Assembly (NCBI GenBank): GCA_029863825.1
Contig: JAOTUP010000002.1
Span: 1 to 24,089 of the forward strand
Direction of reading: 5' to 3'
Source: Acidobacteriota bacterium
GTDB lineage: Bacteria > Acidobacteriota > Thermoanaerobaculia > Multivoradales > JAHEKO01
Length of the DNA stretch: 24,089 nt
The first letter of the stretch is position 1, and every line of letters starts with the position of its first letter. Shown here piece after piece: positions 1-6,880 of this stretch. The translations under genes and the position numbers were made by a program. The notes under the pieces are model-generated. The model was not told the DNA's origin, searched no databases, and saw only the letters and a program-made list of their open reading frames with translations.

Positions 1-1102
1 ACAGGAGCGGTCGCGCCAGGATGCCGAAGAAGCCGAGCTCCACCGCTCCCTCGAGACCGTACGGAAGACCGCTCTCCGGATCGGCCATTGCCTTGAGCCG
101 GTCGAACTGTTTGGCGCCAAAGTACACTCGCCCCGCGAGCATTTCCTTCTCGGAGCGCACCTCGCATGCCAACTCACGCGGAAGATCCTCCTCCTCTTCG
201 GTCAGCTCCACGTCGGCCGACAGCGCTCGAAAACGATTCCCGTCAGCTGACGGGAGCTCGAGCACGGGTCGAACCACCACGTCCGACAAGCCTGACTCGG
301 CGATCCACACGGCCAGAAAGTAGTTGTCCTGGAGACCCACCCAGTCTATCCCGTCGCCGGCGACGATCGTCCGCGTCTCGACCTTTGCCGCCTCGAGTGT
401 CTCGACCTCTGCGGCGCGACGATAAATCGTCGACTTTTTGGCGAAGCGGTTCTTCCGCTCGGCAGCCGACGGATTGCGAACTCCGGGGCCGAGAAGAACT
501 TTCACCTGGTCATTGGCGACCTCGATCGAAACATCGAAGAGCCCGTCCTGCGCCAGCTGGAATCGCTTCAGCGCTCGACCGGTCGGTCCCGAGTACTCGA
601 ACACAACGCCCGCCGGCGCGGCCGCAGAGCGGTCGACGACAAAGAGCTCCTGATTGAGCGGGTGTGATTCTCCTGCCGCATCGAGCAGCCCGAACGGATA
701 CGGACCCTCGGCGCGTCGGCGCACCAGGTCGACGAGACCTCCTTCAGAGTCCGGGTGGTCCTTGAGAACCAGGGAAACGAGCTGGCCGCCCCGATTGCTG
801 AATTGGGCGGTAAACCTCGAACCCTCGATAACGACCAGCTCTTCCCGTCCGGCTTCAATCAGCGGTCGCTCGACTGAAACATCTTCGGCGCTGTCCTCCT
901 CAGGCGTCGGCTCCCGGTCGATTGCGACCGCAGTCGCCTCGGTATCCTCCGGCGGCCGGCCCGCGTCTGGAGACATTGCCGGCCGCGTGCTCGGCGCAGG
1001 CTCCCCACCGATCTCGGGTTTCGCGGGCGGGAAGACCCACTGCCACAAGAAGAGCACTGCGAGCGAGAGCAGGGCTGCAAGAAAAAGACGTCGGTTATCC
1101 AC
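1..1102 (-). CDS. yidC: Membrane protein insertase YidC, 5' part (runs off the left edge)
   Basis: YidC inserts proteins into the inner membrane, alone or with SecYEG. About 367 codons are visible. Residues 6-24 form an N-terminal membrane anchor (RRLFLAALLSLAVLFLWQWV), followed by a Pro/Glu-rich linker and then the large periplasmic beta domain of Gram-negative YidC. The last visible stretch, YFGAKQFDRLKAM then GFFGILARPLL, is the family's transition into the first helix of the conserved insertase core, so the catalytic five-helix part lies outside the window. The start is a GTG with AGGAG 8 nt upstream; the next ATG would remove the membrane anchor. It follows yidD by 27 nt in the classic rpmH-rnpA-yidD-yidC order. 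Identity is firm; the length is unknown because of the edge. Confidence 0.95.
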   Translation of the reverse strand, partial: MDNRRLFLAALLSLAVLFLWQWVFPPAKPEIGGEPAPSTRPAMSPDAGRPPEDTEATAVAIDREPTPEEDSAEDVSVERPLIEAGREELVVIEGSRFTAQFSNRGGQLVSLVLKDHPDSEGGLVDLVRRRAEGPYPFGLLDAAGESHPLNQELFVVDRSAAAPAGVVFEYSGPTGRALKRFQLAQDGLFDVSIEVANDQVKVLLGPGVRNPSAAERKNRFAKKSTIYRRAAEVETLEAAKVETRTIVAGDGIDWVGLQDNYFLAVWIAESGLSDVVVRPVLELPSADGNRFRALSADVELTEEEEDLPRELACEVRSEKEMLAGRVYFGAKQFDRLKAMADPESGLPYGLEGAVELGFFGILARPLL

Positions 1103-1129
1103 TCGCTTGTCTCCTGGCGCGAGAGCTTC

Positions 1130-1315
1130 CTAGGGCAGATCCACGCCACCGCGATGCAGCGGGTGGCACTTGGAGAGCCGCATGAACGAACGCCAGGTCC
1201 CACTGCTGACGCCGTGCTTGAGAACGGCCAGCCGAGCGTACTCCGAGCAGGTTGGCGTAAACCGGCACGCTCGTGGCAAGAGGCCTGAGAAAACCGCCGC
1301 GAGAAGCTGCCTCAC
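1130..1315 (-). CDS. yidD: Membrane protein insertion efficiency factor YidD
   Basis: A 61-residue small basic protein of the YidD family, which assists YidC-dependent membrane insertion at the inner membrane. The family core is clear: CRFTPTCSEYA, then AVLKHG, and the C-terminal KCHPLHRGGVDLP. The three cysteines of CRFTPTC and KCHP are present. I chose the GTG at 1315 because it overlaps the rnpA stop (GTGA) and gives VRQLLAAVFSGLLPRACRFTP, the usual family length; longer in-frame versions would overlap most of rnpA. Translational coupling to rnpA is likely. yidC follows 27 nt downstream. Confidence 0.93.
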   Translation of the reverse strand: MRQLLAAVFSGLLPRACRFTPTCSEYARLAVLKHGVSSGTWRSFMRLSKCHPLHRGGVDLP

Positions 1316-1701
1316 TCCTCTCCGCTCGGACGGATGAGAGCTCCCAATTGGCGCTCCGTCTCGTGCTCCAACGCCGAGTAGCTTGCCTGCGCGGCCGAAG
1401 GCTTGGCATGAATCACGATGTCGATCGGCGGCAGCTTCGATCGGTCGCCCCATAGGCGGTAAATCTCTCTCAGTCGGCGTTTTACCCGGTTACGAACGAC
1501 AGCCCCACCCACTTTGCGCGTAACCGTGATTCCGAGGCGAGGCGCCTGGAGATCGTTGCCGACTGTGTAAATCGTGGAGTAGGAACCATGCCGTCGGCGC
1601 CCGCTTTCGTAACATCGTCGGTAATCTGACCGCCGTCGAAGACGACTCCTCTCGGGCGGGTACCCGGCCGTGCGAGACCTCTCGCCGCGCCGGCTCGACA
1701 T
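1312..1701 (-). CDS. rnpA: Ribonuclease P protein component
   Basis: RnpA is the protein subunit of RNase P, which binds the catalytic RNA and the 5' leader of pre-tRNA. The 129-residue product carries the diagnostic RNR motif region VVRNRVKRRLREIYR and, before it, LRRRSDYRRCYESGRR and PRLGITVTRKVGGAVVRN, in the family's order. The first 20 residues (MSSRRGERSRTAGYPPERSR) are an Arg-rich extension beyond the usual start near LRRRSDY, so the true start could be slightly internal, although no ATG lies there. The ATG used here begins 5 nt after the rpmH stop, and the stop overlaps the yidD GTG. The ribosome binding site is weak, which suggests coupling to rpmH translation. Confidence 0.93.
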   Translation of the reverse strand: MSSRRGERSRTAGYPPERSRLRRRSDYRRCYESGRRRHGSYSTIYTVGNDLQAPRLGITVTRKVGGAVVRNRVKRRLREIYRLWGDRSKLPPIDIVIHAKPSAAQASYSALEHETERQLGALIRPSGEE

Positions 1702-1706
1702 TCGAT

Positions 1707-1841
1707 CTAGGCGGACAGGCGTGAGCGCCCTTTGCGCCGGCGGCGAGACAAAACTGCGCGGCCCTGGCGGGTGCGCATCCGGGCGCGAAATCCGTGTTTC
1801 TTCTTGCGTCGGCGATTGTTCGGCTGATAGGTGCGTTTCAC
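1707..1841 (-). CDS. rpmH: 50S ribosomal protein L34
   Basis: A 44-residue, strongly basic protein with the canonical L34 start KRTYQPNNRRRKKKHGFRARM and the RTRQGRAVLSRRRRKGR body; it ends at LSA. It is a structural protein of the large ribosomal subunit. The start is GTG, giving fMet in the position of the invariant Met; no ATG is available nearby. It is the first gene of the rpmH-rnpA-yidD-yidC run and is preceded by a leader of about 80 nt that holds alternative hairpins and a candidate promoter. Confidence 0.96.
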   Translation of the reverse strand: MKRTYQPNNRRRKKKHGFRARMRTRQGRAVLSRRRRKGRSRLSA

Positions 1842-1868
1842 GGCTCTGGTCCCGATCGAGTTTGAGTT

Positions 1869-1905
1869 AAGCCAGAAGGCTTCGCACGCGTACCGCTACG
1901 AAGCC
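1869..1905 (-). promoter_or_regulatory. rpmH leader with two mutually exclusive hairpins
   Basis: Read as minus-strand RNA, segment A (GGCUUCG, 1905-1899) can pair with segment B (CGAAGCC, 1884-1878) in a 7-bp stem, or B can pair through AAGCC with segment C (GGCUU, 1873-1869) in a 5-bp stem with a 4-nt loop. The two stems share B, so only one can form at a time. The element lies between the candidate promoter and the rpmH start, 28 nt or more from the GTG. No U-tract follows, so a terminator function is not shown. Regulation is inference. Confidence 0.45.
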
Positions 1906-1928
1906 CTAACGAATGCTCCGAACTTTCA

Positions 1929-1957
1929 AGCTTAGCAAGCCATCTCCTGCCGGTCAA
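1929..1957 (-). promoter_or_regulatory. Candidate promoter of the rpmH operon
   Basis: On the minus strand a TTGACC -35 element (1957-1952, five of six consensus bases) is separated by 17 bp from a weak TAAGCT -10 element (1934-1929). The predicted start near 1922 gives a leader of about 80 nt before rpmH. The spacing is ideal and the -10 poor, so this is moderate evidence only. The rest of the 1842-2056 gap shows no gene. Confidence 0.4.
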
Positions 1958-2056
1958 CACGCAACGAATAGACAGTGCCACCCACGCCTCGACCGCCATG
2001 TGCCTTTGCTGCCGCGCAGCGACCGTGCTCACCGCAGGGCAGCGCGGCGAAATAGT

Positions 2057-2146
2057 TGGCGGAGAGGGTGGGATTCGAACCCACGGACCGCTTGCACGGT
2101 CAACGGTTTTCGAGACCGCCCCGTTCGACCACTCCGGCACCTCTCC
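2057..2146 (-). tRNA. tRNA-Ser (anticodon CGA)
   Basis: A 90-nt class II tRNA. The acceptor stem GGAGAGG pairs with CCTCTCC, followed by discriminator G and an encoded CCA. The T arm GTGGGTTCGAATCCCAC is present, as is the long variable arm typical of tRNA-Ser. The anticodon loop CTCGAAA gives anticodon CGA, reading UCG. It lies 19 nt downstream of the tRNA-Ser(GGA) gene in the same orientation, so the two are probably co-transcribed. Confidence 0.96.
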
Positions 2147-2165
2147 GTGTACATGATGGGAATAG

Positions 2166-2255
<90 letters not shown>

Positions 2256-2297
2256 GTCTTCATCAACCTGCCAAAGAACGACACTCCCCGCCTTCTT

Positions 2298-2762
2298 TCA
2301 CCGCAACCCGGCGAAGAACACCTTCAGAAGTCTGCTGCTGTCTGCAGCTCGTACGCCCGCGACCACTTCGAGCCGATGATTCAGTCGCGGGTCACGAACC
2401 AAATCCCCCAGGCTGCCGCAGAATCCCGCCTTCGGATCGGCGGCACCAAAAACCAGTCTCTCAAAACGCGCATTGACCAAGGCGCCCGCACACATCGCGC
2501 ACGGCTCGAGCGTGACGTACATCGTGCAGCCTTCAAATCGCCACCCTTCGACAAAGCGCCGCGCTCCTGCGATCGCCTCGAGCTCGGCATGCGCAACCGG
2601 GTCGCCCCTCTCCTCTCGACGGTTGTGCCCGCGACCCAGGACTTCACCCCCCCTCACGACGACTGCTCCCACCGGCACTTCACCCGACGCCGCAGCCACG
2701 CGAGCCTGATCGAGCGCCTCTTCCATCCACCCGTCCATGGACTCGATGTCATTGCCTCGCAT
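2298..2762 (-). CDS. tadA: tRNA adenosine(34) deaminase TadA
   Basis: TadA deaminates A34 of tRNA-Arg(ACG) to inosine in the cytoplasm. The 154-residue product has the cytidine/adenosine deaminase zinc site: HAE (H58, E60) and PCAMC (C88, C91). GEVPVGAVVV and the C-terminal SRLLKVFFAGLR also fit TadA. Two starts are possible: the ATG at 2762 used here (MRGNDIES...) or the one at 2738 (MDGWMEEAL...), which gives 146 residues; both are near normal length. An extended -10 (TGC then TACACT, 2800-2795) would start transcription about 25 nt upstream. Codons further upstream on this frame run into the SRP RNA gene and are not coding. It is divergent from ffs. Confidence 0.93.
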   Translation of the reverse strand: MRGNDIESMDGWMEEALDQARVAAASGEVPVGAVVVRGGEVLGRGHNRREERGDPVAHAELEAIAGARRFVEGWRFEGCTMYVTLEPCAMCAGALVNARFERLVFGAADPKAGFCGSLGDLVRDPRLNHRLEVVAGVRAADSSRLLKVFFAGLR

Positions 2763-2873
2763 GCAGCCACCCGCGCCGCCCGCGCGAGCGCCATAGTGTA
2801 GCAGCCAGTGAGAGGGATCGTCTCTACCTGCGCCCGGTTCCCGTCGTACCCTTATGCCAAGAGGCTCCTTATC

Positions 2874-2902
2874 TTTACTTCGCACGCCTCTCGGCGTACC
2901 AT
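2874..2902 (+). promoter_or_regulatory. Candidate ffs promoter
   Basis: TTTACT (2874-2879) and TACCAT (2897-2902) are each four of six matches to the -35 and -10 consensus and lie exactly 17 bp apart. The predicted start, about 2909-2911, coincides with the 5' end of the SRP RNA terminal stem at 2911. The agreement in position is the main support. Confidence 0.5.
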
Positions 2903-2910
2903 GAAGGGGC

Positions 2911-3039
2911 CAGGAGGCCGTGAAGGGTTCTGGTCCTGTGCAACGGACGGCGCCGAACCTCGTCAGGCCCGGAAGGGAGCAGCGATAAGGCTCACCGACC
3001 GTGTGCCGCAGATCCACCGGAACCCTTCATCGCCTCCTG
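2911..3039 (+). ncRNA. ffs: Signal recognition particle RNA (4.5S type)
   Basis: The RNA scaffold of the bacterial SRP, which binds Ffh and guides membrane-protein ribosomes to FtsY. The conserved apical domain is present at about 2992-3030 of the transcript's central part, including CAGG-CCCGGAAGGGAGCAGC with the GGAA tetraloop and the asymmetric loop of the Ffh site (line 2941-3000). The ends close perfectly: CAGGAGGC (2911-2918) with GCCTCCTG (3032-3039), followed inward by a 15-bp helix (GTGAAGGGTTCTGGT with ACCGGAACCCTTCAT, one G-U). The length of about 129 nt fits the short form lacking an Alu domain. A T-tract directly follows. It sits between divergent tadA and downstream dnaX, the order known from Bacillus (tadA-scr-dnaX). 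Confidence 0.95.
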
Positions 3040-3045
3040 CTTTTT
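3032..3045 (+). terminator. ffs 3' end / intrinsic terminator
   Basis: The 3' arm of the closing stem (GCCTCCTG) is followed by CTTTTT at 3040-3045. The SRP RNA helix itself thus acts as the terminator stem. It lies only 11 nt before the dnaX ATG, so readthrough or another start must supply dnaX mRNA. Confidence 0.6.
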
Positions 3046-3056
3046 CTCGGACTCAC

Positions 3057-4706
3057 ATGACGTATCAGGTTCTCGCCCGCAAGTGGCGGCCCCAGGATTT
3101 TTCTGGCGTCGTCGGTCAAAAACCGATCGTCACCGCGCTCTCAAATGCGCTCGCCGAGGACCGCATCGCGCAGGCGTATCTGTTCTCGGGCATCCGCGGA
3201 ATCGGCAAGACGAGTGCGGCGCGGATCTTCGCCAAGGCCCTCAACTGCGAGCAGGGACCCTCAGCCAGCCCCTGCGGCGACTGCCCATCCTGTCAAGAGA
3301 TCACGGCCGGGACGAATGTGCTCGATGTCATCGAGGTCGATGCCGCAACGTATTCGAAGGTCGAGCAGATCAGGGAGCTGACCGAGAGCCTGAAATACGG
3401 TCCTGCCCGGGATCGTTACAAGGTCGTTATCCTCGACGAGATCCATCGCTTGTCTCGACAGGCATTCGACGCCCTGCTGAAGATCGTCGAAGAGCCTCCA
3501 AAGCATCTGGTTTTCATTTTCGCCACGACGGAGATCGAATCCGTTCCGGCGACGATTCTCTCTCGCTGTCAGGAATTCCGATTCCGTCGCGTCGCCTTCG
3601 AAGAGCTCAGCGAGCATCTCGAGAAGATCGCCGCAGCGGAGGGGATCGACGTCGGTCCTGCCGCGCTTCGACTCATTGCCCGCGCCAGCGACGGCTCTGT
3701 TCGCGACGCCGTCGCGCTGCTCGACCAATTGGCGACATTCGGCTCCGGGAAGATCGAAGAGGACGACGCAGCCGGTGTGCTTGGGGGCGTCGACCAGAAA
3801 CTGTTTCGAGACTTGTTGCAAGCGATTCTAGGTGGAGATTCTTCATCTGTAAGTGAGACCATCCGTCACGTCGAACTCGAGGGATGGGATCCCCGCTACG
3901 TCTTCACCGAGTTTCTCAATTACTGTCGAACCGCTCTTCATCTCGCCCTCGGAGCTGGCAGCGAATCGCTCGACCTGCCAGGCGAAGAGAGCGAAGGTCT
4001 CACGAAGCTGGCCACCACATCCGGCTACGAGAATCTCCTGCGCCTTCTCCACCTGCTACTGCAAAGCGAAGAGATCGTCCGGCGAAGCGAAAGTGGGATC
4101 CTCGCTGTCGAGATCGCCTGGCTCAGGGCTGCCGAGCTTCCCAAGCTGATCGCCATCGAGAAGCTCCTCCACGGCCAGACACCCCCAGGCCCGGCCGGCA
4201 AGGCGCAGTCGAAAGAGGCCACCTCGCCGACATCCTCGGCACGTACCAGTGCCGCCAAAGGGAAACCACCGCCGCCGGCACCGACCGCCACCGCGTCACC
4301 TGCACCGTCGTTAGCTGAAGCCGCGCCGCCCGCTTCGACAGCAGTGTCTGCTCCCGGCGATACCGACAACTTCCTCGAACACGTTAGTCGCCGCAATCAA
4401 GCTCTGGCTGCTCATCTCACCGGAGCTCCTCGCCTCCACTACCACGACGGCGAGCTCTCGATATGCGTGACGCCCGGTGACACCTGGATTCGCGACCGCC
4501 TGGCGGTGAAGAAGCATCGGCTGACTCTCGAAGAGGCCCTCGCCGCCACCTGGGGTAGTGATACGCGCTGGCGACTTGTCGAAAGTGAAGAGCCAGCTGC
4601 AACGGTGGAGGAAGCGCCCCAAAGGGAGAGCATCTCCGACCCGCGTGTTCAAACCGTCCTCGACATCTTCGGCGGCTCGGTAGAATCCGTTGAAGACAAC
4701 GAATGA
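3057..4706 (+). CDS. dnaX: DNA polymerase III subunit tau/gamma
   Basis: DnaX is the clamp-loader ATPase of the replisome. The 549-residue protein starts MTYQVLARKWRPQDFSGVVGQ, the standard family start. It carries Walker A GIRGIGKT (45-52), a zinc module with C64, C73, C76 and C79, Walker B VVILDEIH (123-130), sensor 1 ATTE (156-159) and the arginine-finger SRC (169-171). Sensor 2 is GSVRDAVALLDQ. A Pro/Ala/Ser-rich linker (about 380-440) leads to a C-terminal domain, so this is the tau length; I found no A-AAA-AAG-type slippery site for a shorter gamma form. No Shine-Dalgarno precedes the ATG, and upstream in-frame codons lie inside the SRP RNA gene. ybaB follows 22 nt later. Confidence 0.96.
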   Translation: MTYQVLARKWRPQDFSGVVGQKPIVTALSNALAEDRIAQAYLFSGIRGIGKTSAARIFAKALNCEQGPSASPCGDCPSCQEITAGTNVLDVIEVDAATYSKVEQIRELTESLKYGPARDRYKVVILDEIHRLSRQAFDALLKIVEEPPKHLVFIFATTEIESVPATILSRCQEFRFRRVAFEELSEHLEKIAAAEGIDVGPAALRLIARASDGSVRDAVALLDQLATFGSGKIEEDDAAGVLGGVDQKLFRDLLQAILGGDSSSVSETIRHVELEGWDPRYVFTEFLNYCRTALHLALGAGSESLDLPGEESEGLTKLATTSGYENLLRLLHLLLQSEEIVRRSESGILAVEIAWLRAAELPKLIAIEKLLHGQTPPGPAGKAQSKEATSPTSSARTSAAKGKPPPPAPTATASPAPSLAEAAPPASTAVSAPGDTDNFLEHVSRRNQALAAHLTGAPRLHYHDGELSICVTPGDTWIRDRLAVKKHRLTLEEALAATWGSDTRWRLVESEEPAATVEEAPQRESISDPRVQTVLDIFGGSVESVEDNE

Positions 4707-4728
4707 CTCGCCGTAGGAGACTCACCGC

Positions 4729-5022
4729 GTGAATATCCAGAAGTTGATGAAGCAAGCACAACAAATGCAGGACAAGATGCAGCGCGAGCTGGCGACGCTG
4801 GAAGTCGAGACCAGCGTCGGCGGTGGCATGCTGAAACTCAGGATGAACGGCCACAAGGAGCTGCTTTCCGTCGACATCGATCCCGAAGTTCTCGACCCGG
4901 AGGATCCCGCGATGCTGCAAGATCTGATTGTCGCCGCAGTCAACGACGCCAGTCGAAAAGTGGACGACGCGATGCGCGAGAAGGTCGGCGGTCTGGGTCT
5001 GCAGATTCCCGGCCTCTCCTGA
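4729..5022 (+). CDS. ybaB: YbaB/EbfC nucleoid-associated protein
   Basis: A 97-residue small DNA-binding protein of the YbaB/EbfC family, which forms dimers and coats DNA at the nucleoid. The family features are visible: N-terminal helix NIQKLMKQAQQMQDKMQREL, the GGGMLKLRMNG strand segment, a central acidic IDPEVLDPEDPAMLQDLIVAAVNDA stretch, and a C-terminal Gly-rich GGLGLQIPGLS. The start is GTG with AGGAG about 10 nt upstream. It lies between dnaX and recR, the most conserved context for this family. The link to recombination repair is by gene order only. Confidence 0.94.
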   Translation: MNIQKLMKQAQQMQDKMQRELATLEVETSVGGGMLKLRMNGHKELLSVDIDPEVLDPEDPAMLQDLIVAAVNDASRKVDDAMREKVGGLGLQIPGLS

Positions 5023-5047
5023 CGCTCCTCGGAGGGGCGAGAATCTG

Positions 5048-5632
5048 GTGTCGAAGCCTTTAGAGCGCCTCGTCGCCGAGCTGTCGCGCCTCCCCGGCGT
5101 CGGCCCGAAGACTGCGGCTCGCCTCGCCCATCACATCGTCAAGGCAGACGCCAAGGAAGCGTCAGCTCTCGCCAGCGCCCTGCTGGACGTCAAGGAGAAG
5201 CTCTTCTACTGCTCGACCTGTTCTTCGATCACCGACGTCGATCCCTGCAGCTTCTGCGCCGATCCTGATCGTGATCGGTCCCGGATCTGTGTCGTTGAAG
5301 AGCCTTTCAACATTCAGCCGATCGAACGCACCGGCGAGTATCGGGGTCTCTACCATGTGCTTCTCGGCGCCCTCTCGCCGCAACGCGGCGTAGGACCCGA
5401 TCAGCTGAAGGTCTCCGACCTCCTGGATCGACTCGAAGGAATCGACGAGGTCATCCTGGCTACCAACCCCGACGTCGAGGGCGAAGCCACGGCACTGTTT
5501 CTTGCTCGCCTGCTCAAGGACCGCGCACCGCGCATCACTCGCCTGGCTTTCGGCATGCCGGTCGGTGGAGATATCGAGTATACCGACGAAGCGACACTGG
5601 CTCGATCGCTCGCCGGTCGCCGCGATATGTGA
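5048..5632 (+). CDS. recR: Recombination mediator RecR
   Basis: RecR works with RecF and RecO to load RecA at single-strand gaps. The 194-residue product has the helix-hairpin-helix LPGVGPKTAARLAHH (15-29), a C4 zinc finger (C55, C58, C67, C70), the Toprim core ICVVEE and LATNPDVEGEATALF, and the C-terminal FGMPVGGDIEYTDEATLARSLAGR. In the Toprim segment residue 88 is Asn (EEPFNIQPIE) where E. coli RecR has Asp (ESPADIYAIE). The GTG start follows GGAGGGG with about 10 nt spacing; an upstream in-frame extension would overlap ybaB. It is 25 nt after ybaB and convergent with the next gene, 9 nt apart. Confidence 0.95.
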   Translation: MSKPLERLVAELSRLPGVGPKTAARLAHHIVKADAKEASALASALLDVKEKLFYCSTCSSITDVDPCSFCADPDRDRSRICVVEEPFNIQPIERTGEYRGLYHVLLGALSPQRGVGPDQLKVSDLLDRLEGIDEVILATNPDVEGEATALFLARLLKDRAPRITRLAFGMPVGGDIEYTDEATLARSLAGRRDM

Positions 5633-5641
5633 ATCCCGCCC

Positions 5642-6130
5642 TCACGGCGACACGCCGAGCACGGCGTGCCGCGCCAGCACGCGGGTGCAAAGATCCGCAT
5701 ATCGGCGCGCCTCGACTTCGGCCGACAAGAGCAAGTAGGCGCTGCGATGATCTCGCCCGCGGAGCCGCATCTTCAGGTACTCGGCAACATACCGACCCAA
5801 GAACCGTGCGAGTCCGGACCGCCTGATCTGAACCACGTGCACGGCCTCGTGAGCCACGAGTTCCAGCGCCCGAAGCCGGCCCGCCTCGAGTGCCGCCCAT
5901 GTCGAGGAGGAACAATAGATGCTGTGTCCCAGGGTCAAAGCGGCGGCGCCGGCGACACGCGTCAGCATCCGCGCTCCCGGACCACCGTAGAGCCTCACTG
6001 AAGAGAGATCTTCTTCGAGGAGAATCGTGAGCAATCCCATCCAATCGGCCAGCACGCCGCTTTCGCGGATCGGCCGGCGGCTGCTGCGCCTGAAAGATCT
6101 CTGCACCCTACTCTCGCTTCCTTCGCTCAT
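5642..6130 (-). CDS. DUF4157-like putative metallopeptidase
   Basis: A 162-residue protein resembling the DUF4157 domain. The pattern LSSVRLYGGPGARMLTRVAG-AA-LTLGHSIYC, then RALELVAHEAVHVVQ, matches that family's VxVHxG...AfTxGxdI...LLxHElxHVvQ layout. HEAVH is an HExxH zinc site, and SAEVEARRYAD about 40 residues later could supply a third acidic ligand. There is no signal peptide or membrane helix that I can see. DUF4157 is often found with extracellular contractile injection systems or as a fusion module, but none is nearby. The start is uncertain: the ATG at 6130 has no clear Shine-Dalgarno, and a GTG at 6241 (199 aa) would nearly abut the divergent gene. Substrate and activity are unknown. 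Confidence 0.7.
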   Translation of the reverse strand: MSEGSESRVQRSFRRSSRRPIRESGVLADWMGLLTILLEEDLSSVRLYGGPGARMLTRVAGAAALTLGHSIYCSSSTWAALEAGRLRALELVAHEAVHVVQIRRSGLARFLGRYVAEYLKMRLRGRDHRSAYLLLSAEVEARRYADLCTRVLARHAVLGVSP

Positions 6131-6264
6131 CACAGCAGCAGGCGTTGTGAGGCAACGCCGAAGTGGAGCCGCGTCGCCAGACCAGACACGATTGCTGCTC
6201 ACCGTCTCGCATCGACTTCGGCGGCGTCTCGGCCTGTGCACGTGAGGAAGCTAGAATACTCGCG

Positions 6265-6873
6265 ATGTCGTCGCCCTCACCCGCGTTCAAGATTGCGTTC
6301 ATCGGAACTCACGGGGTCGGAAAGACCACGCTTTGCTACGGGCTCGCGGCCCGCTTGAAAAAGAGAGATTTTTCGCTCGAAGTCGTTCATGAGGTCGCTC
6401 GCCGATGCCCCCTGCCTATCAATCGCGAAACGAGCCTCGCCTCACAGTCCTGGATTCTCCACACGCAGATCGCCGAAGAACTGACGGCACAAGCACGATA
6501 CCCCGTGGTCATCTGTGACCGCAGCGCTCTCGACAACTATGTCTATCTTCTGCTCGCCGCCGGCTCTCAATCGCCTCTCGATTCGCTGGTCGAGCACTGG
6601 ATGGAGTCATACGACCTTCTCTTTCACGTTCCCATCGTCACACCTCCATCAGCCGATGGTGTACGGGCAACAGATCCGACTTTCCAGCGCGCCGTCGAGG
6701 AGCGCCTGGTCGATGAGCTTTCCACTCGCGACCTGGCGGTGTCGTATCTCGATCGAGACGGCAGAGACGAGTGGCTGCACATTGCGGAGCGCAAGGTCTT
6801 GAGCCGATTCCAGTCCCCGCAGCTGCGCCTTCCCGAGCTCGATACCGACAATCACGACGAATCGGTACAATAG
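6265..6873 (+). CDS. NadR/AAA_28-type P-loop NTPase or kinase
   Basis: A 202-residue cytoplasmic P-loop protein. Walker A is GTHGVGKT (14-21), and VVICDRSALDNYVYL in the middle resembles the DR-containing lid/base region of NadR-like AAA_28 ATPases and small-molecule kinases. QSWILHTQIAEELTA precedes it. The substrate cannot be inferred; a nucleoside or nicotinamide-riboside-type kinase or a regulatory ATPase are all possible. The ATG at 6265 places Walker A near the N-terminus as expected; a TAGAAT hexamer (6252-6257) ends 7 nt before the ATG, so the mRNA might be leaderless. The next gene begins 7 nt after its stop, forming a two-gene operon with a cNMP-binding protein. Confidence 0.75.
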   Translation: MSSPSPAFKIAFIGTHGVGKTTLCYGLAARLKKRDFSLEVVHEVARRCPLPINRETSLASQSWILHTQIAEELTAQARYPVVICDRSALDNYVYLLLAAGSQSPLDSLVEHWMESYDLLFHVPIVTPPSADGVRATDPTFQRAVEERLVDELSTRDLAVSYLDRDGRDEWLHIAERKVLSRFQSPQLRLPELDTDNHDESVQ

Positions 6874-6880
6874 CGACGCT

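Noticed and set aside
2808..3056. In-frame extension of dnaX upstream of MTYQ
   Set aside because: It runs through the SRP RNA gene and its promoter, and the family start is MTYQVLARKWRP.
4180..4360. Programmed frameshift in dnaX for a gamma form
   Set aside because: No A-AAA-AAG type slippery run was found in the linker region.
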